A stretch of 64,000 bases of DNA from Flavobacterium sp. AG291 (GTDB lineage Bacteria > Bacteroidota > Bacteroidia > Flavobacteriales > Flavobacteriaceae), in the NCBI RefSeq assembly GCF_003350375.1, contig NZ_QQAR01000001.1, forward strand, positions 366,874-430,873. Direction: 5' to 3'. The position numbers and the translations under genes were made by a program. Under the pieces are notes generated by a model that saw only the letters and a list, made by a program, of their open reading frames with translations, had not been told where the DNA came from and did not search any database. Every line of letters starts with the position of its first letter. Position 1 is the stretch's first letter. Positions 43,864-52,997 of the stretch are shown in pieces.

Positions 43864-45765
43864 ATGTCCAGTATCATTCAATTACTTCCTGACCACGTTG
43901 CCAACCAGATAGCTGCCGGAGAGGTGGTGCAAAGGCCGGCTTCCATCGTTAAGGAATTGCTTGAAAATGCCGTCGATGCCGGCGCGACTGAGGTAAAACT
44001 GGTGGTTAAGGATGCCGGTAAAACCTTAGTTCAGGTAATAGACAACGGAAAGGGCATGAGCGTTACCGACTCCCGCCTTTGCTTTGAGCGTCATGCTACG
44101 TCTAAAATTCGCCATGCTGAAGATTTATTTTCGCTGCATACAAAGGGGTTTAGGGGAGAGGCTTTGGCTTCCATTGCTGCGGTTGCCCATGTGGAGATGA
44201 AAACCCGCCAGGAACAGGACGAACTGGGTACGCACATCGTTATCGAAGGAAGTAAATTTGTTTCCCAGGATGTTGCCGTGCTGCCAAAAGGAACGTCGTT
44301 TTCAATCAAAAATCTGTTTTTCAATATTCCGGCCCGCCGAAACTTCCTTAAGAGCGATACGGTAGAGTTTCGCCATATCGTTGACGAGTTTGAGCGTGTA
44401 GCTTTGGCACACGCTAATATAGGCTTTATGCTGTACCACAATGGCAGCGAGATGTTCAACCTGCCTGGGTCTAATCAGCGCCAACGTATCGTAAATATAT
44501 TTGGAGGCCGTACTAATGAAAAGCTGGTTCCGGTTTCTGAAAGTACCGAGATCGTAAATATACAGGGATTTGTATGCAAACCTGAATTCGCTAAGAAGAA
44601 CAGGGGAGAGCAATTCTTTTTTGTAAACGACCGATTTATCAAAAGCGGTTACCTGCACCATGCGGTGATGGCTGCCTATGAAGGCTTACTGAAAGATGGT
44701 TCACAACCGGGATATTTCCTTTATCTTGATGTGCCACCTAATACTATAGATGTCAACATACATCCAACAAAGACTGAAATTAAGTTTGATGATGAGCACG
44801 CGCTATATGCGATATTGCGTTCTTCTATAAAACACAGTCTGGGTCAGTTTAATGTGGCTCCGGTGCTTGATTTTGACCGTGATGCCAACCTTGATACGCC
44901 TTACAATTACGAAAGTAAAGAGGCAGTAATGCCGATGGTTCAGGTAGACAGGAGCTATAACCCTTTTGCCGATGAGAAACCTGCTAAAACCAATTCGGGA
45001 TCATCATCTTCGTCATCGTTTTCTTCTTCAGGTGGAGGAGGGTGGACACCTTCATTCAAAAAAGAAAAAGCACCTGTTTGGGAAAGCCTTTATACGGGGC
45101 TGACAGAAGCTGCCGAAGAAATAACACCTTTAAATGAGATTAGCTTTGAATCGGAGGAAGTTACAGGCTCGCTTTTCAATGATACAGAAGTAGAGCAGGC
45201 AGTTCAGAAAACCTATCAGATCCATAAAAAATATATCGTAAGCCCTATTAAGTCGGGTCTTTTGATCATTGACCAGAAGAGGGCGCACCAACGCGTGCTT
45301 TACGAACAATTCCTGACTAACATTACTGTACACCATGCGGCAAGCCAGCAATTGCTTTTCCCGTTAATGTTATATTATAATATGTCGGAACTTGCTTTAA
45401 TTCAGGAAATGCGTGGTGCTTTAGAGAATACTGGCTTTGTTTTTGCAGAGTTTAATAACGACCATATAGTTGTATCTGGGCTTCCGGTAAATGTTGCTGA
45501 AAGTGAGGTTTCTATACTTTTGGAGGAGCTTTTAAATGATCTTCAGCAGGAAGTGCCTGACAGCAGTTTTAGCCAGACTGACAGCATTGCCAAGTCGATG
45601 GCGCGCAGTCTTGCGATTAAAACGGGTGTAATTATGCCTGAAAAAGAACAGGAAAATATGGTCAATTCGCTTTTTGCCTGCAAAGAGCCTAATGTATCAC
45701 CTTTTAATAAACCAACTTTCATCACCATTAGTGTGGAAGACCTTGATAAACGATTTGCAATATGA
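43864..45765 (+). CDS. mutL: DNA mismatch repair protein MutL
   Basis: 633 residues. N-terminal GHKL ATPase: ELLENAVDAGATEV (motif I), VIDNGKGM (II), TKGFRGEALASIA (III) and the transducer VDVNIHPTKTEIKF. A Ser/Gly-rich linker is centred near residue 390 (GSSSSSSFSSSGGGG). In the C-terminal domain the endonuclease motif DQHA(x)2E(x)4E appears as DQKRAHQRVLYE from Asp470, missing the canonical His and Glu, so nicking activity is doubtful. It stops at 45765, overlapping the rhomboid start by 4 bases (ATGA). Confidence 0.95.
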   Translation: MSSIIQLLPDHVANQIAAGEVVQRPASIVKELLENAVDAGATEVKLVVKDAGKTLVQVIDNGKGMSVTDSRLCFERHATSKIRHAEDLFSLHTKGFRGEALASIAAVAHVEMKTRQEQDELGTHIVIEGSKFVSQDVAVLPKGTSFSIKNLFFNIPARRNFLKSDTVEFRHIVDEFERVALAHANIGFMLYHNGSEMFNLPGSNQRQRIVNIFGGRTNEKLVPVSESTEIVNIQGFVCKPEFAKKNRGEQFFFVNDRFIKSGYLHHAVMAAYEGLLKDGSQPGYFLYLDVPPNTIDVNIHPTKTEIKFDDEHALYAILRSSIKHSLGQFNVAPVLDFDRDANLDTPYNYESKEAVMPMVQVDRSYNPFADEKPAKTNSGSSSSSSFSSSGGGGWTPSFKKEKAPVWESLYTGLTEAAEEITPLNEISFESEEVTGSLFNDTEVEQAVQKTYQIHKKYIVSPIKSGLLIIDQKRAHQRVLYEQFLTNITVHHAASQQLLFPLMLYYNMSELALIQEMRGALENTGFVFAEFNNDHIVVSGLPVNVAESEVSILLEELLNDLQQEVPDSSFSQTDSIAKSMARSLAIKTGVIMPEKEQENMVNSLFACKEPNVSPFNKPTFITISVEDLDKRFAI

Positions 45766-46568
45766 TGCGTATTACAGAGACTGTTAAACAGTTGATTATT
45801 ATTAATATTTTATTTTTTGTAGGAAGTTATTTAGTGGGGCCGCCGACTCAGGATCTTCTTGCGTTGCATTCTTTTCAAAGCGATAAGTTTCAGGTTTGGC
45901 AACTTTTTACTCATATGTTTATGCATGGTGGAATTATGCATATACTTTTCAATATGTTTGCATTGTTTTCTTTTGGAGGGCTCTTAGAAAATATGTGGGG
46001 AGCGAAGAAATTTATCTTCTTTTATGTTTCATGTGGTGTCGGTGCGGCTTTACTGCATTTAGGAATATCTTATCTTGAAATGCAGAACATGTTACATCAA
46101 ATATCCTACCTTAACTTGTCTCCAGATTTAATACATAAAATTATTAATATTCCAGTACTTGAAAATGGTCGTGTTTTTGTTGATGCTTTTAATAATGAGG
46201 TGCCTGGTTTATTGGGAGGTGTTAAAGATGTTGGACAACCGGAACTTCATATATTGTTTGATGCAGCATTGAATAACCAATTGCCCATGGTAGGTGCTTC
46301 TGGTGCAATTTATGGTATACTTGTAGCGTTTGCCTTTATAGTGCCTAATGCAGAACTGATGCTTTTGTTTTTACCAATCCCCATTAAAGCTAAATATTTT
46401 GTTCCGGGGCTACTTGCCATCGACTTATTTTTAGGACTTAAAGGACAGGCGATATTTGGCGGAGGTGATGGTATTGCTCATTTTGCCCATCTGGGCGGGG
46501 CTTTGATTGGTTTTATCATGATGTGGTACTGGAACAAAAATCAATTTAATAATAATCGCTGGAATTAA
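45762..46568 (+). CDS. Rhomboid family intramembrane serine protease (first of two)
   Basis: 268 residues. Rhomboid membrane core with WQLFTHMFMHGGIMHILFNM (residues about 46-65), catalytic Ser180 in VGASGAIYG and His243 in FAHLGGALIG. Between helices 3 and 4 an insertion of about 60 residues (about 105-165) would extend outside the membrane. The start codon overlaps the mutL stop (ATGA); a second ATG follows directly, and the choice cannot be made. The substrate is unknown. Confidence 0.9.
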   Translation: MMRITETVKQLIIINILFFVGSYLVGPPTQDLLALHSFQSDKFQVWQLFTHMFMHGGIMHILFNMFALFSFGGLLENMWGAKKFIFFYVSCGVGAALLHLGISYLEMQNMLHQISYLNLSPDLIHKIINIPVLENGRVFVDAFNNEVPGLLGGVKDVGQPELHILFDAALNNQLPMVGASGAIYGILVAFAFIVPNAELMLLFLPIPIKAKYFVPGLLAIDLFLGLKGQAIFGGGDGIAHFAHLGGALIGFIMMWYWNKNQFNNNRWN

Positions 46569-46571
46569 TAT

Positions 46572-47474
46572 ATGGGTATCATAGATGACCTAAAGATGGA
46601 ATACCGCATTGGTGGTATTGTACAGAAGCTTATTTATTGGAATGTTGGGCTTTTTGCTATTCCAATGGTAGTTTTCAGTATTCTTGCACTTTTTGGAGTG
46701 CAGGTGCCTTTCCTACGTTGGGATATGCCATTTACTATCGATTGGCTTAGTCTTTCGTCAGATCCTGTAAATCTGTTATGGAAGCCGTGGTCGCTTATAA
46801 CCTATGCATTTTTACATGCAGGATTTATGCATATTCTTTTCAATATGCTAATGCTGGTTTTTGCAGGAAGGTTATTCCTTACTTTCTTTACTCAAAAGCA
46901 ATTGTTTGGTGTTTACCTGCTTTCAGCAATCTTTGCAGGGCTTGTGTACATACTAAGTTATAATACACTACCTATGCTTGCCGGTAGCGGAGTTTCTAAA
47001 ATGGTTGGTGCTTCGGCAGCTATTATGGCGATTCTTATTTCTACGGCGGTTTATTCCCCACAATATGAAGTGCGGTTATTGCTAATAGGAACGGTTAAGT
47101 TATGGCATATAGCGGTTGTTTTTGTATTGCTGGATCTTATTTATGCTTCGGTAGAGAACTCAGGCGGTCACCTGGCACATCTTGCCGGTTCGCTCTTTGG
47201 GGTTTTGTATGTAAAGATGCTGCAGAACGGTACCGATCTTACTAAAGGTGTATCGGCTGCGCTTGATTTTTTTACCAACTTATTTAAACCGGGTAAAAAA
47301 ACGCCATTTAGAGAAGTGCATCGCAATCCTACGCCTACTCAGCGTGTAACAGCAAAACCTCAAAAAGATATTACACAAAAGCAAATTGACGATATACTTG
47401 ATAAGATAAGTAAGTCGGGATACGATAGTTTAACCAAAGAAGAAAAAGAATTTTTATTTAAAGTTGGTAAATAA
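46572..47474 (+). CDS. Rhomboid family protease (second of two), with C-terminal soluble tail
   Basis: 300 residues, 3 bases after the first rhomboid. WKPWSLITYAFLHAGFMHILF, VGASAAIMAIL with Ser148, and HLAHLAGSLFG with His203. The residue after the catalytic Ser is Ala where the usual rhomboid has Gly (GxSG), a variation I associate with Flavobacteriia. Residues about 232-300 form a cytoplasmic-type tail with KDITQKQIDDILDKISKSGY and DSLTKEEKEFLFKV, a small helical motif found at the end of many Bacteroidota rhomboids. Whether active is not decided by sequence. Confidence 0.88.
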   Translation: MGIIDDLKMEYRIGGIVQKLIYWNVGLFAIPMVVFSILALFGVQVPFLRWDMPFTIDWLSLSSDPVNLLWKPWSLITYAFLHAGFMHILFNMLMLVFAGRLFLTFFTQKQLFGVYLLSAIFAGLVYILSYNTLPMLAGSGVSKMVGASAAIMAILISTAVYSPQYEVRLLLIGTVKLWHIAVVFVLLDLIYASVENSGGHLAHLAGSLFGVLYVKMLQNGTDLTKGVSAALDFFTNLFKPGKKTPFREVHRNPTPTQRVTAKPQKDITQKQIDDILDKISKSGYDSLTKEEKEFLFKVGK

Positions 47475-47501
47475 TAAGTAGATTTGAGTTAAGCGTATAC
47501 T

Positions 47502-48536
47502 ATGAAAAAGCTATCGGGATTCAATAAGATGATGTTTGTGTTTAATATGGTTTTGACCGTATTGACCTTCATTGCCTATATACTTCCTTTTCTGGCACCA
47601 AAGCTTTTTCCTATACTTTCTGTATTTACATTGGTCATGCCGCTAATGCTTGTACTGAATTTTTTGTTTTTTATGTACTGGTTGCTACAGACCAAGCGCC
47701 AAATGCTTCTTTCCGGACTGGTTCTTCTTTTAGGGATTACATTCGTTAGTAAATGTTACCGTTTTTCTTCTAAGAACCTGCCGGAGGACAAGGCAGATTT
47801 TAAATTACTAAGTTATAACGTAAGGATGTTCAATCTGTATGAATGGCTTCCCGATACCGATATTCCACAAAAAATAAAAGATTTTGTAAAGGAACAGGAT
47901 GCTGATATTGTTTGCCTTCAGGAGTATACAAAGCGTGGTAATGTAAAGTTTCCCGGTTATAAGCACAAATTCATTTTTGGCCGCTCAGGCATGATGGGAC
48001 AGGCCATACTTTCTAAATATCCTATTATCGACAGCGGTCATATTGAGTTTCCTCACTCAGGTAATAATGTAATATTTGCCGATATAAAAAAGGGAATAGA
48101 TACCCTAAGGGTTTACAGTATGCATATGCAGTCGGTAAAAATAAGTCCGGATATACACGAAACCATTGATGAAGAAAAGTCGAAGATTATTTTTGGACGA
48201 TTAAGTGATGCATTTAAAAAGCAGCAATTGCAGGCAGAACTTTTTGATGCACATAAAAAAGACTGTACTTATCCGATGATCATTTGTGGAGATCTTAATA
48301 ACAGTGCTTTTTCTTATGTTTACCGAAGTGTAAAAGGGAAAATGAAAGATGCCTTTGAAGAAGCCGGAAAAGGCTTTGGTAAGTCTTATAATTACAAATA
48401 TTATCCTGCAAGGATAGACTATGTTTTTACTGACAGGCAAATTGACGTTAAGCAGTATACCACTTTTGATACTTTTGCCTATTCAGATCATTTTCCGGTA
48501 ATGACTCGTCTTGCTTTTAAGGAAGAGGAAGAGTAA
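47502..48536 (+). CDS. Endonuclease/exonuclease/phosphatase (EEP) family membrane protein
   Basis: 344 residues. Three N-terminal membrane helices (about 10-85). Soluble EEP domain: LLSYNVRMFNLYEW, VCLQEY with Glu141, CGDLNN with Asp264 and Asn266, and YSDHFPVM with Asp329 and His330. These are the metal-binding and catalytic positions of the DNase I/sphingomyelinase/inositol phosphatase superfamily. The membrane anchor suggests a lipid or extracytoplasmic phosphoester substrate. 27 bases after the second rhomboid; its stop abuts that of wbqC. Confidence 0.88.
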   Translation: MKKLSGFNKMMFVFNMVLTVLTFIAYILPFLAPKLFPILSVFTLVMPLMLVLNFLFFMYWLLQTKRQMLLSGLVLLLGITFVSKCYRFSSKNLPEDKADFKLLSYNVRMFNLYEWLPDTDIPQKIKDFVKEQDADIVCLQEYTKRGNVKFPGYKHKFIFGRSGMMGQAILSKYPIIDSGHIEFPHSGNNVIFADIKKGIDTLRVYSMHMQSVKISPDIHETIDEEKSKIIFGRLSDAFKKQQLQAELFDAHKKDCTYPMIICGDLNNSAFSYVYRSVKGKMKDAFEEAGKGFGKSYNYKYYPARIDYVFTDRQIDVKQYTTFDTFAYSDHFPVMTRLAFKEEEE

Positions 48537-49148
48537 TTAGAGTTCCTGATTCTTTAGATACTCCATAGCATAGCGACCTTCGTTAAACAACAAATCAAGA
48601 ATGCTCAGATTGTTGATGAAGTCATGTTTTTCTTCAAACACTTGCGTGTAAGGTTCAAAATTTGCGGTGTCTTTTTTGCCATTAGCCAAATGGCGTAAGT
48701 CATTTACTCCCTCAACTTCATGGAAATATTCTGTTGTCTTTTCGTATGAAAAATCCATACCCAAACATGAGGTAACAATTTCCATAGCCTCAAAATTCAA
48801 ATCCATCATAAACTCGTGCTTTTTCTCGAATATAGGCCTTATATCGTCTTCAAAATACTCGAAGAAGGGAGAAGTCCTATAAGCGGCTTCAAGCGATTTA
48901 AAATGCTGTTTTTGCCAATCGAATGCGTGTTCAAGACGGGTGTCCTTAAACTTTTGGTGTGCCGTTTTGGAATGCTTTACAGGGATGTTCAAAAGCTGAA
49001 TACCATTAGGACTGTATATGTACATCCTGTTACGGTTTGTTTGCTTCTGAAAGTTATCCTCAACTTCAAAAGTTATAGCATCAGCTTTCGCCATTGCTAC
49101 AAAATGACTAATTGAAGGGAAATATGTAGGGTGGATTAATATGTTCAT
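48537..49148 (-). CDS. WbqC family protein
   Basis: 203 residues starting MNILIHPTYFPSISHFVAMA, then FEVEDNFQKQTNRNRMYIYS and HAFDWQKQHFKSLEAAYRTSPFFE. This is the WbqC-like family, found in O-antigen or sugar-modification loci in some species and as a stand-alone gene next to lepB in Bacteroidota. Catalytic function unknown. Its stop codon is directly adjacent to the stop of the convergent EEP gene. Confidence 0.88.
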   Translation of the reverse strand: MNILIHPTYFPSISHFVAMAKADAITFEVEDNFQKQTNRNRMYIYSPNGIQLLNIPVKHSKTAHQKFKDTRLEHAFDWQKQHFKSLEAAYRTSPFFEYFEDDIRPIFEKKHEFMMDLNFEAMEIVTSCLGMDFSYEKTTEYFHEVEGVNDLRHLANGKKDTANFEPYTQVFEEKHDFINNLSILDLLFNEGRYAMEYLKNQEL

Positions 49149-49177
49149 TTGGTTATTCGGTTATTTGATTAAAATAA

Positions 49178-49218
49178 GAAGATTTGAAAGTGACCTGTGT
49201 GATCATTTTCAAATCTTC
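49178..49218 (-). terminator. Terminator of the par-dapB-lepB operon
   Basis: 16-bp inverted repeat (49178-49193 / 49203-49218, one G-T pair) with a 9-base loop; on the minus strand it is followed by TTATTTTAAT. It lies between lepB and wbqC, so wbqC transcription may depend on read-through or on its own promoter. Confidence 0.75.
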
Positions 49219-49242
49219 AAATTGAATAATTTTCAAATTTAA

Positions 49243-50769
49243 TTACGCTTCCTTCTCTTTCCTTTTTTTCCAAAAGTAGCTTCCAACAAACCATACTGCC
49301 AGAGCAATCAGGAAATATTTAAGGTAGGATACCGGTTCGCCATCACCACCTACAGTAGTAAAGAATCTTTCCCAACGCGGTTTCATTTTACCATCTAAGC
49401 TCATCCAGATAAACACCGGTTTTCCAACAATATGGTCTTCAGGTACAAATCCCCAGTAGCGGCTGTCTTCTGAATTATGACGGTTATCTCCCATCATCCA
49501 GTAGTAATTCTGCTTAAAAGTATAAGAAGTTGCCACCTGACCATTGATACGTATATCATCACCATTTACAGTAAGCTCATTATTCTCATATTCTTTAATA
49601 ATCATTTTGTACAGAGGAAGTGTTTCCTTGTTCAGTTCAACCGTTTTACCTTTTTGAGGGATTGTAATAGGTCCTATATTGTCTACAGTCCATGTTGGCT
49701 GATTATGAGGGAATAAAGCTGTTCCTTCGTCACCTGCTTTTGCAACACGTCTTGTCACTGCCTTTACGCCCGGATAGCTTTTAAGTCTTTCCGCACTGTC
49801 TTTGGTAAGCGAAATGAATACATAAGTACTGTCATTAACTAAGCCATGACCGTCAGTAATATCCAATTCTTTCTGAAGGTACATTTCGTTGATCTGAGTA
49901 CCTCTGTCTACATATACAAAATAAGAGTATTGTGGTTTAGCCCTATCTGAAAGTATAAGTTCTTTACCATCAATAAATACGATGCCATCTTTTAGCTCAA
50001 ATTTATCTCCGGGTGTTGCCACACAACGTTTTACGTAGTTAGATTTTTTGTCAATTGGCTTACGTATACCAATACTGTTTTTATCCCTGAAGAATCTCAC
50101 AGTATCTATAGGCCAGTTGAATACCACAATATCATTCTTTTCAACTTTTTCAAAGCCGGGAAACCTGAAATACGGTAACTGAGGTTTATTGAAGTACGAT
50201 TTTGTATGGATCAATGGTATAGAGTCATGTACCATTGGTGCCGCAATAGTAGTCATAGGTGTACGGGCACCATAATTGAATTTGCTTACAAAAAGGAAGT
50301 CACCTACTAATAGCGTTTTTTCCAAAGAAGAAGTAGGAATGGTAAATGGCTGCATAACATAAGTATGTACAATAGTTGCAACAACTACAGCAAACAGTAA
50401 CGAACTTAACGTACTGTCCTTTTTCTCTTCTTCAGGAGTATATTGTGCTGTGCCGCTATAGTTTAACGCATAAATATATAGTCCAAGCGTAACAATACCA
50501 ATGATAGCATCTGTTGATGTTTTTTTACCAAATGCTTTTAGGGTAAGTACCCATACAACAGGAAACATGATCAGGTTTACAATAGGTATGAACAACAGGA
50601 TGGTCCACCAGCGTGGCCTTCCGATGATTTGCATTAAAATCATCGCGTTATATACAGGTACTGCGGCTTCCCAGGGTTTTCTGCCTGCTTTTTCATATAA
50701 TTTCCATGTGCCTGCAAAATGTATTACCTGTACAGCAAGGAAAAAAATAAACCATTGTAATAGTGTCAT
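49243..50769 (-). CDS. lepB: Signal peptidase I (long Bacteroidota form)
   Basis: 508 residues, nearly twice the usual length. Residues 1-110 carry three or four membrane segments of a DUF5684-like domain; a further anchor (about 121-140) precedes the catalytic domain. Catalytic Ser148 lies in PTSSLEKT and the general-base Lys246 in YVKRCVATPGD. A long insertion (about 260-400) separates these from the conserved GDNRHNSEDSRYWGFVP. The C-terminus has another membrane helix (YFLIALAVWFVGSYFW). It cleaves signal peptides of exported proteins. Confidence 0.93.
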   Translation of the reverse strand: MTLLQWFIFFLAVQVIHFAGTWKLYEKAGRKPWEAAVPVYNAMILMQIIGRPRWWTILLFIPIVNLIMFPVVWVLTLKAFGKKTSTDAIIGIVTLGLYIYALNYSGTAQYTPEEEKKDSTLSSLLFAVVVATIVHTYVMQPFTIPTSSLEKTLLVGDFLFVSKFNYGARTPMTTIAAPMVHDSIPLIHTKSYFNKPQLPYFRFPGFEKVEKNDIVVFNWPIDTVRFFRDKNSIGIRKPIDKKSNYVKRCVATPGDKFELKDGIVFIDGKELILSDRAKPQYSYFVYVDRGTQINEMYLQKELDITDGHGLVNDSTYVFISLTKDSAERLKSYPGVKAVTRRVAKAGDEGTALFPHNQPTWTVDNIGPITIPQKGKTVELNKETLPLYKMIIKEYENNELTVNGDDIRINGQVATSYTFKQNYYWMMGDNRHNSEDSRYWGFVPEDHIVGKPVFIWMSLDGKMKPRWERFFTTVGGDGEPVSYLKYFLIALAVWFVGSYFWKKRKEKEA

Positions 50770-50816
50770 CGTCTGTAAGTTTTTATATATATGTATACTT
50801 TCTTGGCAAAATGTTA

Positions 50817-51515
50817 CTACAAACCTAAAACATCTTTCATCGTATAGATGCCTTTTTTACCGTAAAGCCATTCTGCGGCCACAACGGCACCAAAGGCAAA
50901 CCCTTCGCGGCTGTGTGCAGTATGTTTAATTTCTATTGAATCTACTTCGGAGTCATAAAAAACGCTGTGTGTTCCAGGAATTCCTTCTTCGCGAATAGCA
51001 TCAATATGAATTTCATCTTCTTTAGCGTTTTCAAGTGCCCAGCTCGAGTAGTCTGAGTTGGCAATAATGTCATTAGCAAGCGAAATAGCAGTGCCGCTTG
51101 GAGCATCAAGCTTTTGAAGGTGATGTATTTCGTTCATTGAAACCTTATATTGCTTAAGGTTACTCATCATCTTGGCAAGATGGGTATTCAGTTCAAAAAA
51201 GATATTTACACCAAGGCTAAAGTTAGATCCGTAAATAAAAGCACCTTGTTTCTGTTCACAAAGTTCAACCATGTTGTGATAGTGCTCCAGCCAGCCTGTT
51301 GTTCCTGAAACTACAGGTACATTGTTGTTAAGACATGCAGAAATATTTTCTACAGCAGCATCAGGAATACTAAAATCGATGGCTACATCGGCATTTTCAA
51401 GACCGTCAAAAGTATCCTCGGCATTTTTTCTCAATACAATTTCGTGTCCTCTTTCTAAAGCGATTCTTTCAATCACTTTCCCCATTCTTCCGTAGCCTAA
51501 TAATGCGATTTTCAT
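50817..51515 (-). CDS. dapB: 4-hydroxy-tetrahydrodipicolinate reductase
   Basis: 232 residues. NAD(P)H-binding GYGRMGKVIE (7-16), VSGTTGW, and the substrate-binding/catalytic block EIHHLQKLDAPSGTA with His131/His132 and Lys135. It makes tetrahydrodipicolinate for lysine and peptidoglycan precursors. It lies 47 bases upstream of lepB and 3 bases after the DUF5683 gene, in the same operon. Confidence 0.95.
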   Translation of the reverse strand: MKIALLGYGRMGKVIERIALERGHEIVLRKNAEDTFDGLENADVAIDFSIPDAAVENISACLNNNVPVVSGTTGWLEHYHNMVELCEQKQGAFIYGSNFSLGVNIFFELNTHLAKMMSNLKQYKVSMNEIHHLQKLDAPSGTAISLANDIIANSDYSSWALENAKEDEIHIDAIREEGIPGTHSVFYDSEVDSIEIKHTAHSREGFAFGAVVAAEWLYGKKGIYTMKDVLGL

Positions 51516-51518
51516 GTT

Positions 51519-52094
51519 TTAAAATTGGTAACTGAGCTTAAAGCCCATATTATATTTGTAATCTATGTCGTTTTGCTGCATTTCAGGACGCAGCGAGAGG
51601 TTTTCATTTACATTAAACTGCATTAGGTGTGCGTTTACGTTAGCCTCAACTATTTGCAGCACATAAAACCCGGCAGTAAGTAGCGCCGAAAGGTCCCTGT
51701 TCTTCTGGTGGAATTTCTGACCGCGGACAAGCCTATCCGGATCGGTAATTACAGATAGTTCTCCCTTGGGTGTTTTGCCTTGCAGCAAATCTTTGTAAGC
51801 ATCACGGTATTCGTGATATTTTTTATTATTCCATGCATAAAAGTATATGCTGGTACCCATAGCTCCCCATACAATAGGTGCTTTCCAGTACCTTTTGTTG
51901 TATATCTGTCCGCCTCCGGGAAATACAGCCGAATAGAAAGCGGCTTTAGCCGGAGCCAGTGGGTTAGGAGCCGGATAACTTTTTGGAAGTTTTGTTGAAT
52001 CTTTCTCTATTATAAGTACTTTTTCATCCTGTGCCAGCGCATTAAAGGAGGAAAGCAATAAAAGAGAAATAAATATTAATGACAGCTTCTTCAC
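51519..52094 (-). CDS. DUF5683 domain-containing exported protein
   Basis: 191 residues from a GTG at 52094 whose G is shared with the parB stop (TAGTG). Signal peptide ends LSSFNALAQD. The middle reads KAAFYSAVFPGGGQIYNKRYWKAPIVWG and YFYAWNNKKYHEYRDAYKDLL, typical of the family; the C-terminal part SLRPEMQQNDIDYKYNMGFKLSYQF ends like an outer-membrane strand. Function unknown. Its place in the parAB-dapB-lepB cluster is conserved in Bacteroidota. Confidence 0.85.
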   Translation of the reverse strand: MKKLSLIFISLLLLSSFNALAQDEKVLIIEKDSTKLPKSYPAPNPLAPAKAAFYSAVFPGGGQIYNKRYWKAPIVWGAMGTSIYFYAWNNKKYHEYRDAYKDLLQGKTPKGELSVITDPDRLVRGQKFHQKNRDLSALLTAGFYVLQIVEANVNAHLMQFNVNENLSLRPEMQQNDIDYKYNMGFKLSYQF

Positions 52095-52993
52095 TAACCG
52101 TTTATAAGTTTAATGATTCTGTTGAAGTCTTCTTCTGAATGGAAAGGTATAGTAATCTTACCTTTACCTTTAGCATCTACTTTTACATCTACTTTAGCGC
52201 CAAAAAATCCGGTAAAAGCTTTTTTCTGGTCATCCTGTACAGTGAATGAACTGCTTTTTACTGCTTTCGCAGTAGATGGCAACAGGCTCTCATGGTAATT
52301 TTTCACCAAAGCTTCAGTCTCTCTTACCGATAGGTTTCCGCTAACAATCTTTTGGTAAATATCAGCCTGAGCATCGTGATCTTCGATATTGATGATGGCA
52401 CGGCCGTGACCCATGGTGATAAATCCGTCACGGATTCCCGTCTGGATTATTGGGTCAAGCTTTAATAGTCGCAGGTAGTTAGCGATTGTAGAACGTTTTT
52501 TACCTACACGGTCACTCATTTGTTCCTGAGTAAGCTGTATCTCGTCTATTAGCCTCTGGTATGAAAGGGCTATTTCTATAGGGTCAAGGTCATGACGCTG
52601 AATATTCTCAACAAGAGCCATTACCAGCGATTCGTTATCGTCTGCAAGACGAACATAAGCAGGTACAGTAGCCAGTCCTGCAAGTTTCGAAGCGCGAAGA
52701 CGTCGCTCTCCCGAAATTAACTGGTATTTGTTGTAATCCAGTTTTCTTACGGTTATAGGTTGTATTACACCAAGTTCTTTTATCGAAGTGCTAAGTTCCT
52801 TAAGCGTTTCTTCGTTAAAGTTAGTTCTGGGCTGGAAAGGATTTATTTCAATAGCATCAAGTTCAAGCTCAATGATATTACCTACAACTTTATCAGCACC
52901 TGCATCCTCAACCGATTTGATATCGTTGTCCGGATCTTTTAATAATGCTGATAAACCCCTGCCCAGTGCTTGTTTTTTAATTGCTTTTGTCAT
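52094..52993 (-). CDS. parB: Chromosome-partitioning protein ParB
   Basis: 299 residues. ALGRGLSALLKD at the N-terminus, the CTPase/ParB box (INPFQPRTNFNEETLKEL; ITVRKLDYNKYQLISGERRLRASKLAG in parts; ALVENIQRHDLDPIEIALSY) and the helix-turn-helix (LTQEQMSDRVGKKRSTIANYLRLL). The C-terminal dimerisation region ends RIIKLING. It loads on parS and forms the partition complex. No parS-like palindrome is recognised within this window. Confidence 0.96.
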   Translation of the reverse strand: MTKAIKKQALGRGLSALLKDPDNDIKSVEDAGADKVVGNIIELELDAIEINPFQPRTNFNEETLKELSTSIKELGVIQPITVRKLDYNKYQLISGERRLRASKLAGLATVPAYVRLADDNESLVMALVENIQRHDLDPIEIALSYQRLIDEIQLTQEQMSDRVGKKRSTIANYLRLLKLDPIIQTGIRDGFITMGHGRAIINIEDHDAQADIYQKIVSGNLSVRETEALVKNYHESLLPSTAKAVKSSSFTVQDDQKKAFTGFFGAKVDVKVDAKGKGKITIPFHSEEDFNRIIKLING

Positions 52994-52997
52994 AAAC

